From contig OZ010616.1 of NCBI GenBank assembly GCA_963932145.1, positions 50,234,272-50,298,271 of the forward strand: a DNA stretch of 64,000 nt, in the 5' to 3' direction. Below are positions 34,872-46,589 of this stretch, one piece after another. This DNA comes from Acanthosepion lycidas. Taxonomy: Eukaryota > Mollusca > Cephalopoda > Sepiida > Sepiidae. Every line of letters starts with the position of its first letter. Position 1 is the stretch's first letter. Position numbers and translations under genes: made by a program. A model generated the notes under the pieces. That model was not told the DNA's origin. It searched no databases and worked only from the letters and a program-made list of their open reading frames with translations.

Positions 34872-35540
34872 TTTCAATTTTCATTTAAATTTCTTTTTCC
34901 AATTTCTGGAAAAAAATTGCAATGCATGTGATCCTTAAAACATTGGAATTATTTCAGTTTATTTATCTATTTTATAATTTATGAAAAGTAATGATTTCAT
35001 ATCTAGGCCTATGATTAATATGAAAAAAAAAAAAAACATCATTTCACTTATTTAATTTTATTTCACTAACAGTTCACAAACATGAAAGATCAAAGAACTG
35101 ATAGCAAAATCTGGACTTTCACATAGGTGTGAAAAACTGGATTCACTTAATCCAACCCCACATGAAGCCATTTAAAAATGTGCAATTTTTTTTTTTTTTT
35201 CACTCCTTTTGCATAGTCTTGTAAGTGGGTTTTATGACAGTGCATTTTGGCGACAATTTATTTATTTTATTTTATTTTTATTTTTTTTTTTATTGCTGGC
35301 TGGCTGGCTGAAAGCCAGCCATATTGAAGGCAAATTGGCTTCATTTGAATGAACCCTATTTTCCTTATCGCTCCATTTTTTTTTTTTCAAAAATTATTGA
35401 AATTATGCCATTGTTTTTTTTCTTTGCTGAAAACTCATTGTAGACCAAAAGTGCTCCCCACTCCCCAGATACACCATCTGAATACATCTAATATTCAGTT
35501 AACATTACAAATTGTCATTACATTAGTGTTCTAGTTCAGT
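34260..35540. repeat. Left arm of a long inverted duplication
   Basis: Several blocks match the reverse complement of 44160-45145. They are the AAAACTCATTGTAGACCAAAAG region near 35430, TCACATAGGTGTGAAAAACTGG near 35115, the ACTTCAACTATCTAAACA block near 34760, TAAGAATTAAGTCTGATAAA near 34670, and TCTTTTAACAATG near 34590. Identity is imperfect with many homopolymer-length changes. It also contains a GGCTGGCT/AGCCAGCC hairpin at 35296-35321. The element type is unknown. Confidence 0.7.
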
Positions 35541-35849
35541 AGCATTTGGGTTGTGTGAGAGAGAGAGTCTGGGAAACACACACACGTATATAATTTTTTT
35601 TTTTTTTTTTTTTTTTAGTGAAATTAGAGTAGATTTGAATAGTGAAATTAAATCAGAGCATTTTGTTTACTGGTGGGGAAATCTGATCTAGGGCAGAAGT
35701 TGTAGCCATTGAATTTGGGTCATCACAAGACGATGGAAATGGTTGAAATAATTTTTATCAATTAAAAATTGAAATAGAGCTGAGTAAGCTAGAAGGAACT
35801 TTGGAATTCACATGATTTTGATTGAAGCAGACAGAAACCTGTGATAATC

Positions 35850-36480
35850 GCATGCAAAGTAGTAGGGCCAGGGGTCAGTTATAACGAGCCGGGTTTATCT
35901 ATATAAATGTGTAGTTATGCTGAAAAAGGCAAACTGGAGAAAATTCTTGAAGAGAGAAGAAAGAATTGGCCCGGGCGAGCGTTGGGAGGAGGAGCGCCAC
36001 TATAACTTTAAGCCCCGCACAGAAATCTTTATCCCTCCATCGCAAGAGTCATATATCGTTCTGCAACGATTTAACAAGATAATCACATACACACTCTCTC
36101 TCTGTCTAGAATCCAGTGTATGAGTTTGTTTTTAGTTTTTTTTCTGTAACCTGAAACAATTCTGTACAATTCTTTTCTGCTATATAAAAGACATTACCAA
36201 TTCAACCATTGAAACAATGTTTGTCCAGTTTTCTGCAGATATTAACTTTTTTTGCTGCATTCTAAATTTCTTAGCGCAGACTCCCCAGCCATGTCTACAT
36301 CTTCAGTCGACTGTGAATGACCGGTCGAATAATCTACGGATGCTCAGGGGACGTATGGCCACTCCCTTAAGTTTGGTTAGGACTGAGTAGACACCTCAAC
36401 CCCGAGAGTAAGATGCCGGAGGTTGAGGGGCAGGGGTGAAAGTATTAGAGTTGTCAGAAGCATTCAGTTATCCTAAGTGG
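35850..36480 (+). other. CpG-rich patch with TATA box, possible LTR
   Basis: This segment has clearly more G+C and CpG than its flanks (CCCGGGCGAGCG near 35970, GACCGGTCGA near 36320). It includes ATCTATATAAATG near 35900, TATATAAAAG near 36181, and an inverted pair CCTCAACC/GGTTGAGG near 36391-36425. A 69-codon open frame starts at 35917 but has no recognisable motif. It could be a solo LTR or an unmethylated regulatory element. I found no matching second LTR in the window. Confidence 0.3.
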
Positions 36481-37904
36481 GGGTTAAAATGGTTTTAAAA
36501 TATTTAATTTTTTTTTTCTTTAATAAGTAAAAAAAAAAGTAGTTGGGTACCAATTACTTAATGTTAGAAAAAAACAAAAAAACAATTCATTAACATGTTG
36601 GCTGTCACATGACCTACCAGAGGGTCGTGGTATGTCTGCAAAGCCCACATACTCCTCCAGTGGGTTGTTTTCCAATTTCTTTTCTATGAGGTTTATTGGG
36701 AGTAGGATTGATACTATGATTGATTACTTATGAGGTCATGGTACACCAGAACCACTTTTTTTTTTTTCAATTTTTTTAAAATTTAATTATTTTTTTAAAT
36801 TTTTTTGTCTTGTTTTGTTTTCCTTCTGGAATTTCTGTGTGTGTATGTGTTTTTTTTTATACATACTGATCTGTACCATGTATTCATGTGGGACTCTAGG
36901 TTGTAAAATGAGCTCAGGTACTAAACAACACACTGGTGGGTTGTGGGTAATAAATACTACCTATGAAATCATTGCCTCATATATGAAATAATGTTAAAAC
37001 AAAGTCGCTTGCACCGAAATTAAGATATAGCGTTAAAACAATAAGGGAAATGAACCAAAATGTTAAATAAAACCCATTGGCTTTAAATCTTGTAAACATG
37101 CTATTTGATTCTTTATTTTTATTAATCACTTTACAAGAACTGTTCCTCTCATCTCACTGAGTTCCTCAAAATATTTTTATGAAAGCACATATGCACAATA
37201 ATATGATTGTATACAGAATATAGCTTTTGAGGGATAGTGATGAAATTGAGCTGTACACATGTATTTAAGCTTTAACATTCAATTAGATCTTAACTAAAAG
37301 CCATACAAAATATATCCTGGATCAGTCAAGTAAAATAAAATTAAGAGGATAAGTGTTAAGGAAGTTTATAAGCAAAGTGCTAATCTGTTTAGGATAGAAG
37401 AAAAATGAATTCATTTTCTTTAAACCAGAAAATGGACAAAAAAATGCAGCGCACACACAAAATTGCTATTATTTTTTTGCAATTAAGAAATGTGGGGCTA
37501 AAAATACTACAATACAGAGTGACAGGTTACATGCTAAAAAATTTTTTTAAAGCATAATGTATCCATGATTTGAAAGTTAATTCTTTCTTAGCCAAAGGTA
37601 TTTAGTTGTGCATCACATGTAATTTGAGTTATACCCTTTAAGATTTTACCTATAAAGGTATTTTTGCTGTACAAATAACATGTTTATATATGGTGGACTC
37701 TCCCGTTGTATTCAATGTATAAGGGTCAAGCAGCTCAGCTCCTAGGAACCAACAGCCAGACACCAACACATGATTTGATTATAGTGGTGAAGGCCTTGTG
37801 TAGAAACAACCATACTTTTTGAAGGGCTGAATACAGACTTGGTGTACTACGTACCACAAGGTCACCAAATGACCCTCTACAGGTTTTGAATTCAGAGCTG
37901 TCCT
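36481..37904. other. Gene-free stretch
   Basis: No coding block recognised. A segment near 37695-37730 shares ACTCTCCCGTTGTATTCAAT-type sequence with 17125-17160 and is probably an interspersed repeat. Confidence 0.35.
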
Positions 37905-38102
37905 TCTAGAGCATTTGCCATCAAAGACTATAGAACTCAGTCAGTCCTGCTATTTACCTATAGCTGGGGTTGGGGGAGAAGAGGATTAATAACTTTCCCA
38001 AAGGTATTAACACATAAGTGCATGTAATGGATCCAACAGGAATTTGAATTTAGCCCTCCAATTCCTCAATATGGGCTGCTATCCACCACTACACCATGCC
38101 TC
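37905..38102 (-). mobile_element. tRNA-derived SINE, - strand copy
   Basis: Read on the - strand, the head GAGGCATGGTGTAGTGG carries a box A (TGGTGTAGTGG). Box-B-like AAATTCAAATTCC follows about 45 bp on, and then the family body TTACATGCACTTATGTGTTA and GGACTGACTGAGTTCTATAG. It is the best-preserved head of the family that is tandemly repeated at 47.9-48.8 kb. Confidence 0.7.
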
Positions 38103-39354
38103 ATTTATTTATATATATATATATATATAGCCTAAAATATATGTAAAAAATCCTGTCAGAAGTGAATAAGCTTTAAAGGTTCAGTTATGTAGACAATTAT
38201 TCAGATATACACGCAGTAGAATATCTGTGTGGTGTCAATGACAAAAGAAAATCTGGATTATTCATTTGTGAATAACAAAAAAAACCTTATTTTTGCATTG
38301 CACCACATTTCAGATATTTGTTAGGGTGAGGAATAAATGGAATATCAAATCAATTTCTATATTTTGTAAATAATTAATTTTTACAATTGAAATCTTAGAA
38401 AATCAAACTCCTGGCATTCAATAAGACTAAGGAAGAAAAGAATGTCTGAAATTTAAATTCATCTCTGCTACTCATAAGTCTATGTTTTTGTGTAATTTTT
38501 ATAGTTTCTTTAAATCATGAGTAAACAGGAAATACTAATAAAGACATCCAATGTTTTTTAAAACAATAGAAATGAATTTAAGAGAGCATCCCCTCATAAG
38601 TCATTGATAAAATTTCATGCATTTAATGAAGAGTTATAGAATTTTATACCATTGTACAAAGTAAAAGAAATGAGCAATCAATACCTTTTATACTAATGAA
38701 GATATTTCATTTACAGTAGCTACAGTAATGAAAATGTTTGAAGAGTATAGCATCCTGCAACCACTTTTCTTTCAATTTTTTTGTGTAAATCTGTGCAAAA
38801 AGAGGATCACAGAGCCATGATATTTTTCTCACCTCTCATTGGTCAGTTAATATTTAAATCACATTCTCAACTATGTCTGAATAACATCAACCTTGTTCCT
38901 GACCTGATGACAAAACATCCTGCCAAATTCTGTCTATGCCTTCCCAGAGCTGATCACGTGACAATGTTGATCATAAATACCAGATACAAATTTGTTCTTG
39001 TTTTTGATTTCTCTCGCTTACTAAAATGTAGCTGTTAAAGAAATTGCGTTTTGACCCCTTGTGGATGGATTCTATGAAAACATATTCACACAAGTACATA
39101 CGTAAGGAAATTTAATTACAAACATTACAGAATATTACATGCATCAACATATTATGAATATTCAACAAGTAACAGAAAATTACAAACATTACGGAACATT
39201 CACTCCTTCAACTCTTCTGAAGCTGAAAGTTTATCAACATATTTTCAGCTTTGCAGAATTCTTTCAAGTCTCTCACAGTGAACATTTTGAGTGGCAAGTT
39301 CATTCAACTTTTTATGAGCTCAAATAAAAAAATATTTCATTAGTAAAGACTTTA
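38103..39354. other. Gene-free AT-rich stretch
   Basis: Short open frames near 38781-39038 and 39139-39327 have no recognisable domain or conserved neighbour. Nothing else was identified. Confidence 0.35.
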
Positions 39355-39672
39355 ATTCCAGGGAAGTAACCTTTATGCTTGTACATCATTACATCAGTCA
39401 GTAATGTGCTATGCGTGATACATGCCTAGGTTATCATGTATCTTTTGATACATGACTGACAAGGCAGATTTTTTTTGCTGTAGTAGGTTGCCATTTCTTT
39501 CTGCATTTGATCAGTTGCCATCTAAGGCTATAGAACTCAGTCTATCCTGCTAATTACCCATAGCTGGTGGGAGAAGAGGAGTAATACCTTGCACAAGGGT
39601 ATTAGCATGTAAGTGAATGTAATGGATTTAACTAGAATTTGAACAGCTCTCCAATTTCTCAATCCGAGCTGA
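39355..39672 (-). mobile_element. tRNA-derived SINE, - strand copy
   Basis: It matches the reverse complement of the units at 47.94-48.64 kb over most of their length, including GGCTATAGAACTCAGTCTAT near 39529 and ACAAGGGTATTAGCATGTAA near 39593. The 3' part includes CATTACATCAGTCAG and a GATACATG pair. Confidence 0.65.
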
Positions 39673-40659
39673 ATATGAATATTGCTGTTATAAAAAACAG
39701 TCTTTCATGTTTTTCTTTTCTTTTCCTTTACGTCTGCTTACATATTTGTAAAGTAAAATACGTCCGGGTTGATTTAGGCTGTCAATAATGCTACAAGAGG
39801 GGGGGGGGAAAAAAAAAATTTGAAGGGAGTTTCATTAAGAGCACAGACATTTTACTGTCGTTTTATCAAGTATTACTAAATACTGAGTGGAGAATTTATG
39901 AGGATATAGAGAAAAGAAAAAATGCTGTTAAAACTGGATGACTTAATATTTTCATATCTTGCAGTTAGAAAGATCTAGCAAATATCACTAAGTTTTTTCT
40001 AATTCATCAAGAGGTTAAAAAAAAAAAAAGTTGCGTAAGTAAGAATAGATATTATTTCCAATTTCATCATTGTAGCATGTGTGATGGAGCACCAGTACTG
40101 AGAAGATAGTATTTCAGTTGTACTTTATTAAGCATTAGTTGTTGCTTATGCAACCACCAATTAATAAAATAAAGAACTTCATGACTGCTTAAAGGTATGC
40201 ATTAGACCAATAAATACAATTGAAGCAAAGGCCCTTAATTCTTTGATGGACACAGTGTGTAGGTCTCTCTCTCTCTCACTCACACACACACACACACACC
40301 AAAAAAATCAAAACAACTTATATAGTAAATTTAATTAAATGCACAGTTGTTGAGGCTAATTCTGTTATTTTAGAATTCCATGCTAAACTTAGAATGTATG
40401 AGCCTCGTTCCAGTTGAGGCAACTTTCAATATTTTATTTGTATAGAAAGTTTTTGATAATCACATCTACAGCAATCAGAGAATTTGCAAAACAAAAAAAA
40501 AAAAAAAAAAATCAATTCAATTCTGATGTTGAAGTGAAAAGTACAAAGTTGGACAAGAAGGAACTGGATATTACTGAGTGATGAAGAGGAGGAAAAAAAA
40601 AAAAAAAAAAAAAAAATCACACACTGTACAACTGTTAGACCAGTTTTATTAGGTCAGAA
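39673..40659. other. Gene-free AT-rich stretch
   Basis: Contains a CT/CA microsatellite near 40267-40299 and poly-A runs near 40495 and 40595; nothing coding was seen. Confidence 0.4.
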
Positions 40660-41020
40660 TAACATTTTTTTTTTAATCACTTAAGTGATTTCAATAATAG
40701 ATTCATTCATTTTGACCAATTATCTTTTGCCATCTTTATAATTCCATGGTTTCATAACTTGGCATCCTGCATAGAATTTTGTAGGGATTAAAATAAGTGG
40801 TAATCCAAAGGTGTAAGTTACAATGGACATAGAACCATCCCAACCAAGTTGTAGCAATTTCTGCTGAGTCTTCAAAATATGAGATACTTGGCATTGTCTT
40901 GATGAAAGGCAGTTTTCTTATGATTAGCTATTTCTTGATAGCTAACTTTAATTGGCATAATCAAATATAACAGAGTGATAATCTTGGTTAAGCTCTTTGC
41001 TTCATGAGCAATATTAAGAA
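40660..41020 (-). mobile_element. Mariner transposase C-terminal relic
   Basis: The - strand reads KTQQKLLQLGWD (the sequence just before the PPYSPDLAPSD motif in this mariner group). A decayed stretch PTKFYAGCQVMK follows near 40760 in place of the usual KPQKFYEDGIMQL. The catalytic third aspartate region is not preserved. Confidence 0.5.
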
Positions 41021-41258
41021 GAACAATGACAAGACATGAATGCCAGAGGTTTGTGAAATTCTTGTATAAACCAGCAAATAGATAGAAAAGACATACAGAT
41101 AGAGACCAAAAGACAGGATGGCTTGTCTGCTTTTAATCCTTACTCCTTTCAGTTGCTGCTCCAAGGTTTTCCATTTACTACAAATTACTGCTAGAATAAT
41201 TTCCCTGCTGAAAGACTGTCAAACAGGATACATAAAAATATTTTTTATGCCTTATCTC

Positions 41259-41277
41259 GGGGGGGGGGGGGGGGGGG
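41259..41277 (+). repeat. Run of 19 guanines
   Basis: An uninterrupted G19 homopolymer in a strongly AT-rich setting. Any four GGG tracts in it could in principle form a G-quadruplex. Its exact length may be affected by sequencing error. Confidence 0.8.
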
Positions 41278-41394
41278 CAACCTATGGAACACATACCATG
41301 CAACTTCCAATGGCACGCAGCCACAAATGATATCAAAGTCCAAACCAATAACTGCTACAACGCAAAGATATTTAGCTGTCTCAGTTTATATATA

Positions 41395-41471
41395 TTAGGT
41401 TGGTGCAAAAATAATGACGGTTTTTGACGTTAAAAAATATGTCAAAAACCGTCATTTTTGCACCAACCTAA
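41395..41471. mobile_element. MADE1-like palindromic mariner MITE, copy 3 (77 bp)
   Basis: Termini TTAGGTTGGTGCAAAAATAA and their reverse complement are flanked by TA. The interior GACGGTTTTTGAC is complementary to GTCAAAAACCGTC, leaving a short loop. In length and in the CGGTTTTTG core it is the copy closest to human MADE1 (about 80 bp). Confidence 0.9.
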
Positions 41472-42354
41472 TATATTGTAGAACAGGTATATTGACCTTG
41501 ACTTGTATAAAAATGTATGCTGTTAGCATTTTAAAATCATTCAGTGTGCTAAGTTGGCACATAGCAAAAGGTTGCCAACCTCTGCTTTATCTAGTTTGAA
41601 ATCATTCAGTCATCATTAAACTCATTTAATTTAGAAATCAAAGTTTATGGGTTTGCAAGGTGAAATTGATTTTCAACAAAGTTAAAACAGCTGCAAGAAT
41701 TTCATACTGGAAAACCTCTGTAGAATCACAACCACTATTGTGGGTGGAATTCATGGAGAATCTGTTACTTACTCTCCACTTACGGATGTTCACATCTGAT
41801 GACTGTGGGTATGTGTGTGTATATATATATATATTTCAAAGTAGTAGTTATACAAAGAATAAATCAGTAAAGTTAATGTAACATTTAATAAAGCATTAAC
41901 TTACTAACCACTCATTGAATGTTGTGATAAATAAAAAAAAAAAAAAAAAAGTAAAATGATTATATGTTCCGTCGATGCTTGTACTTTTGAAAATTATCAG
42001 GCACCGATGTTATTTTTCCTTTTCAGGAAAAATTCTCATTTAAAATTTTCAGAATACAACTCTAGAAGGCTCCAAAATTTTGGAAATGTTAAAAAAAAAC
42101 AAAAAAAACAACACACATTCCAACCTGTATTACATTTATTTTTGTCTGAAAAGGAAAGATATCCATCTTTGAAAAGAATTATCAAAAGTACTAGCATATC
42201 TATGGAACATCCATGTTTCAATAATGAAACAAAAAAAAAAAAAAAAAAAAAAAATGCCATTCAACAAGTTGTAAGTAGATTAATGCTTTGTTAAATCTTA
42301 GCAAAATGAATTTGCCATTAATTAAAATTAACTTTGTAATATATCTGGTTGGAT

Positions 42355-42450
42355 GGAACATACCATTACATTACATTACATACCATTCCATAACAAACCA
42401 TACATACCTTACATTACATACAAACGAACGAACATACATATGAACGAATG
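42355..42450. repeat. ACATACATT-rich low-complexity tract
   Basis: Loose tandem repetition of CATTACATAC and AACGAACATACA-type units, followed by a run of 31 A at about 42490-42521. Confidence 0.6.
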
Positions 42451-42487
42451 AACACACAGTGTGTGAAAAACTGCCAAGTGATGACAC

Positions 42488-42525
<38 letters not shown>

Positions 42526-42639
42526 GCATTTTTTTGTAGTGCTGAACAGGGAATAGACATATTGATGAAATGAAAATAAGTAATAACATTAAGCAGCCAC
42601 TCAGCAAAGGGATAGTTCTTTTGAATTTTGCATTTGATT

Positions 42640-42860
42640 GTGGAAAGAGTTTTTAATACAATTTGTCTTTGAAGAAAGTGATGTTAATTTTTGGTGGCTC
42701 ATTTCAGAACCTTTTCCACTCCATGTTGTAAACAATCCATTTTTCATTACCTGTTCTTTTCAACAAGAAAAGAAAAAGTGATCTTTGCTGTGTTTAAACA
42801 GAATTGCAGATGGAAATAACTTCATTAAATTTTTTTTTCATTAAATCATGAGGCAACCAG
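42640..42860 (-). mobile_element. Mariner transposase fragment
   Basis: The - strand reads GNEKWIVYNMEWKR, matching the GDEKWIVYNNVxRKR segment that holds the first catalytic aspartate in mariner (here the D is changed to N). The sequence TTGTAAACAATCCATTTTTC is shared with the mariner relic near 24260. Confidence 0.55.
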
Positions 42861-43067
42861 TTTAATATATTCATAGTATATTTTTAAAATATTAAACTGG
42901 TTAATTTTGTTTAGATAATTGTATTTTATGGGGGGGGAGGAGGAGGTGATCGATTGACCCTTCCCAATACAATTACAAAAATTTTAATGAAGGAGTTTCA
43001 GTTGACTATTTAATAAAATTGCTCATGACCAGGGAGACAATTTGGAAATCCTTTGGCACCACAATTC

Positions 43068-43104
<37 letters not shown>

Positions 43105-43738
43105 TAGAAAGTAACACAAGATAAATTCCTACATTCATGCTGACTAATTTCTGAATTCTGCCAGACCTTATATTCTAAGTTTCATGCACTTTTCAGGAGA
43201 CCATTTTAAATTTTACAAAATAATTAATATTTTTTTAAAATTTCAGTACCACTAAAATCTCAAAAATGTTCAAAACTGCTGTGTAATAGGTTGTGGTATG
43301 TAGGATAAACAAAAGGTTTGTTTATTTTGCCTTCAAAATCAGAATGATGGCTAAAAAGGAGGCAATATTTTGAGACAACACACCCTGACAAACCGAACCC
43401 TGTTTGTGAAAGGAATTTTCCATCTGATTATGAAACCATGGTTAGTACTAGAAAAGTACAACCAAGAAATCCAACTTTAATATTTGATCATTTGCTACAA
43501 GTGTCCAACCAAAACAAATAAAAACTGCAAAATAGCAAGTTGACAGTGTCAAAACAAAATTCTAACTTTAGAAAAATTGTATCAGAACATTTATCAACAG
43601 GATTTTATTTCAGTTATAATCAAACAATCCATTTTTTTTTTTTTACTGGAAGTATTCCAATGTTTTTAATTAAAATTTGTGGAGTGAAATTTTTTTTTCT
43701 TTTCCAAAAAAGTCAAATATCAGTGTTTCAGCACTGGT

Positions 43739-43776
<38 letters not shown>

Positions 43777-44159
43777 ATGAAGCAATTAATTATCTTAGTA
43801 ACTTGAGAACAAAATTTTAAGAGAGCAGATTAATGTTACCACAATGGATTAGGACAAAACATGGTTCTGATATTCTTATCAGGGCATTTGAATATTTTGT
43901 TACATCTTAATCATCGTCTGTTAAATAATGACCAAGTTTACCCAATGTGAGAACATTATCAGTTTTGACATCAGAAGTTTCAACTAATGACTAATTTTGA
44001 TATTTTAGTGAAATCTATGAAAGTCAGAATAAAGTATTTATTCATTTATTTATTTATTTTTTTTTTTTATAATTATATGTCAAGGTTGCTCTATAATATC
44101 TTAGAGGAAACTTATTTGGTTTGGCTGAATGTTTTGATGAGGGATTAGCAAAAACAGTA
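42861..44159. other. Gene-free stretch with long poly-A runs
   Basis: Runs of about 29 and 33 A at 43070-43100 and 43740-43773. No coding motif was recognised. Confidence 0.4.
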
Positions 44160-44238
44160 TTTGGCATCATAGTAAAATGTTTAAATGGTAGACCAAAGTG
44201 TGTGTGTGTGGAGGGGCAGCACTTTTGGTTTGCAATGA

Positions 44239-44271
<33 letters not shown>

Positions 44272-45145
44272 CATAATTTCAATAAAAAGCAATAAAGATA
44301 GCATTCAAATGAAGCCAATATGTCTTTGATATTGCCAGCTAGCCAGCAATAATTAAAAAAAAGAAAAAAAAAAAAGTTCTCAGCTGGTGAGGATAAACCC
44401 CACTTACAAGATGTGAGCAAAGGTGTGAAGAAAATTTGAACATTTTTAAAGGCCTTCATGTGGGGGTTGGATTATATGAATCCAGTTTTTCACACCTATG
44501 TGAAAGTCCAGACTTTACTTGGTTCTTTGACTTTTCATATTAATCATAAGCCTAGATATGAGATCATTACTTTTCATAAATTATAAAATAGATAAATAAA
44601 CCGAAATAATTCCAATGCTTTAAAGATATCACATGCATTGCAATTTTTTTCCAGAAATTGGAAAAAAAAATTTAAAAGAAAATTGAAAATTAATATATTG
44701 TTTTAAGTGAAGAAACTTAATTTAAAGTTCAAAATGGGCATTTTTTCAATTCACAAGTTTTCACAGTAGTAAAACAATGCAATGTTTTATTTGTTTTTGG
44801 TTTAGATAGTTGAAATTTTATTAAGCAAAAACTAGACTAAGAATTAAAAGTATAACATTTATTTCAGTTTTTAAAAGTAAAATAAATTTTATCAGACTTA
44901 ATTCTTAGTCTATTACTTTGCTAATAGTAACTTCAACTATATAAAACAAAATAAATTTAAAAAACATTGCATTTGTTTTTTACATTGTTAAAAGAAAAAA
45001 AATGAACTTGGTTTCTGTCAATGTGGTATTCAATTTACAACTCGTCACTTGTTAGAATTGAAATAAATATTAAAAAAAAATTGATAAATTATGAATTAAA
45101 AGTAAAATGTATTTGTTTTTCTTTTTAAATAAAACAGAGGGTATA
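44160..45145. repeat. Right arm of a long inverted duplication
   Basis: Blocks match the reverse complement of 34260-35540 in the corresponding order: AGCACTTTTGGTTTGCAATG near 44217, TTTTTCACACCTATGTGAAA near 44487, TTTAGATAGTTGAAATTTTA near 44802, and TTATCAGACTTAATTCTTAG near 44890. The copies are about 9 kb apart. Confidence 0.7.
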
Positions 45146-46454
45146 TAAAAAATAATATAATAAAATATAATATAATATTAATATAATATAATAATAAAAT
45201 TAATATTGTAAAAAGTTTGATTTAGAAAAAAAAAAAAAAATTTTTTTACATTGTCTTTAAATGTCTTAATTGTCTAGAAATGGCTTGTGTAGTGGCTGCT
45301 GAGACATCACCATGAACTTGGCTTCTTTGTTGATACAATGTGAAAAAGATTTAAAGGCAGCAGCAATAACAATCATGCAGCCTGAGAATGCAACAACAAG
45401 CGTTTGGATCATTAGTGGCTAAAAATAGCTCAGTCAGACCTACTCAAAATAGGAGTGAACTGTATCTGAGTCACTGTTGGACTGCAAGGTATGTTTTTCA
45501 TGGTGTCAAATATAAACGATATAAAACATCAGTATGAAGTGTCAAACTTGATCCCAAAACCAACTACAGCTTGTAATTACTCTTTGATTAAGTCCATCTT
45601 TTTAAAAATATTCAGAAAAATTGGATCACTAAACAGACTTCTGAATTATTCTGAAGGCAAAAAAGATGGCATTTTTACAATTTTCTGTCTCTAAGTATGA
45701 AAAGACTCAATTTGTTGTTTCCCATTGTTTAATGGTTTTGTGATCAAACTGTAGTTGCCATTTAATAATGGCCGTGTTAAAAAAACACTGATTAATAAAT
45801 GGAAAGGATACTGCAGGAACAGTTAATTTCATTGAAAAGTTTTAAAATTTAAAGTGACAAAGGATGAGAGGAAATCAAGAAAAAGAAAAAGAAAAAAAAA
45901 AATCATTAATGAGACATTAGTTTAACCATTGAACAAAATTTCCTTTTGCAATTCCATACAAGGATACCTCATCTAAGACAATTATTCAGTGCATGCAATC
46001 CTATGTGGAGTGCCAATCTAAATTTACTCAAACCAAGGCTTAGGGCTCCTAGCTTGTAATAAGAAGGAAGGACTTCTACTGCATGGAGTGGTCTCTAACA
46101 AGACAATCTCTTATCCTTAAGGAAATACCCATGTCAACTGTAGTTGACATGGGTGTTTTTGTTAACATTATTAAAGGGAGAGGATACTGCAGAAACAGTT
46201 AATTTCCTTGAAATGCTTTAAACTTTTGGAAAATTGTGTCAAAGAAATATATAGTGCTACTAAGAAAAATGATCTGTTGAAAAAGCTGACAACAGATTTA
46301 GATGAACAATTGTTATTTCTTTCTAATTCTGGAAAAGTGACAAAGAATGAGAGAAAATCAAGGAGAAAAAAAAAAAAATCATTAACAAAAGACATTAGTT
46401 TAACCTTTGAACAGATATGTAATGACTTAATTGGTATTTGTAGATATTTGAAAG
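45146..46454. other. Duplicated, unassigned relic sequences
   Basis: Two related segments lie in direct orientation. GATACTGCAGGAACAGTTAA... near 45809-45935 and GATACTGCAGAAACAGTTAA... near 46183-46410 share their beginnings and a common end (poly-A, TCATTAA, GACATTAGTTTAACC). The right copy holds an 85-codon open frame (46208-46462) rich in K, L and S with no recognised domain. A third segment, 45940-46050, is nearly identical to 51484-51600. These are probably unnamed interspersed repeats. Confidence 0.45.
46127..46154. repeat. 28-bp near-perfect palindrome
   Basis: ACCCATGTCAACT and its exact reverse complement are separated by only GT. With one mismatch the pairing extends four bases further on each side. 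It may be the core of a small hairpin MITE. Confidence 0.85.
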
Positions 46455-46589
46455 TAGTGTAACCTGGATATAAGAGAGTTGTCGGGAACGGAGAATAAGT
46501 CTCTTATATCCGGGTTTGGTCTATTTTGTTTAGGTAAGTATGGCTCTAATTTGGGACCAGAGAAAATCTCTTATATCCGGGTTACACTG
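46455..46589. mobile_element. pogo/Tigger-type MITE, copy 1 (135 bp)
   Basis: Terminal inverted repeats of the form YAGTGTAACCYGGATATAAG (left end mutated from C to T) and CTTATATCCGGGTTACACTG bound it; TA follows the right end. An internal copy of CTCTTATATCCGGGTTTGG is inverted relative to the left end. It is about 90% identical to 53936-54064. Termini starting CAGTGTAACC with TA duplication are typical of pogo/Tigger elements. Confidence 0.85.

Noticed and set aside
35917-36123. 69-codon open frame in the CpG-rich patch as a coding gene
   Set aside because: No domain or neighbouring exon; the patch looks more like an LTR or regulatory insertion.
38781-39038. 85-codon open frame as a possible small gene
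   Set aside because: No domain, no splice context and no paralogous support; length is compatible with chance.
46208-46462. 85-codon K/L-rich open frame as a possible gene
   Set aside because: It is one of two diverged copies of a local repeat (the other near 45.8 kb is broken), has no domain, and runs into a MITE.
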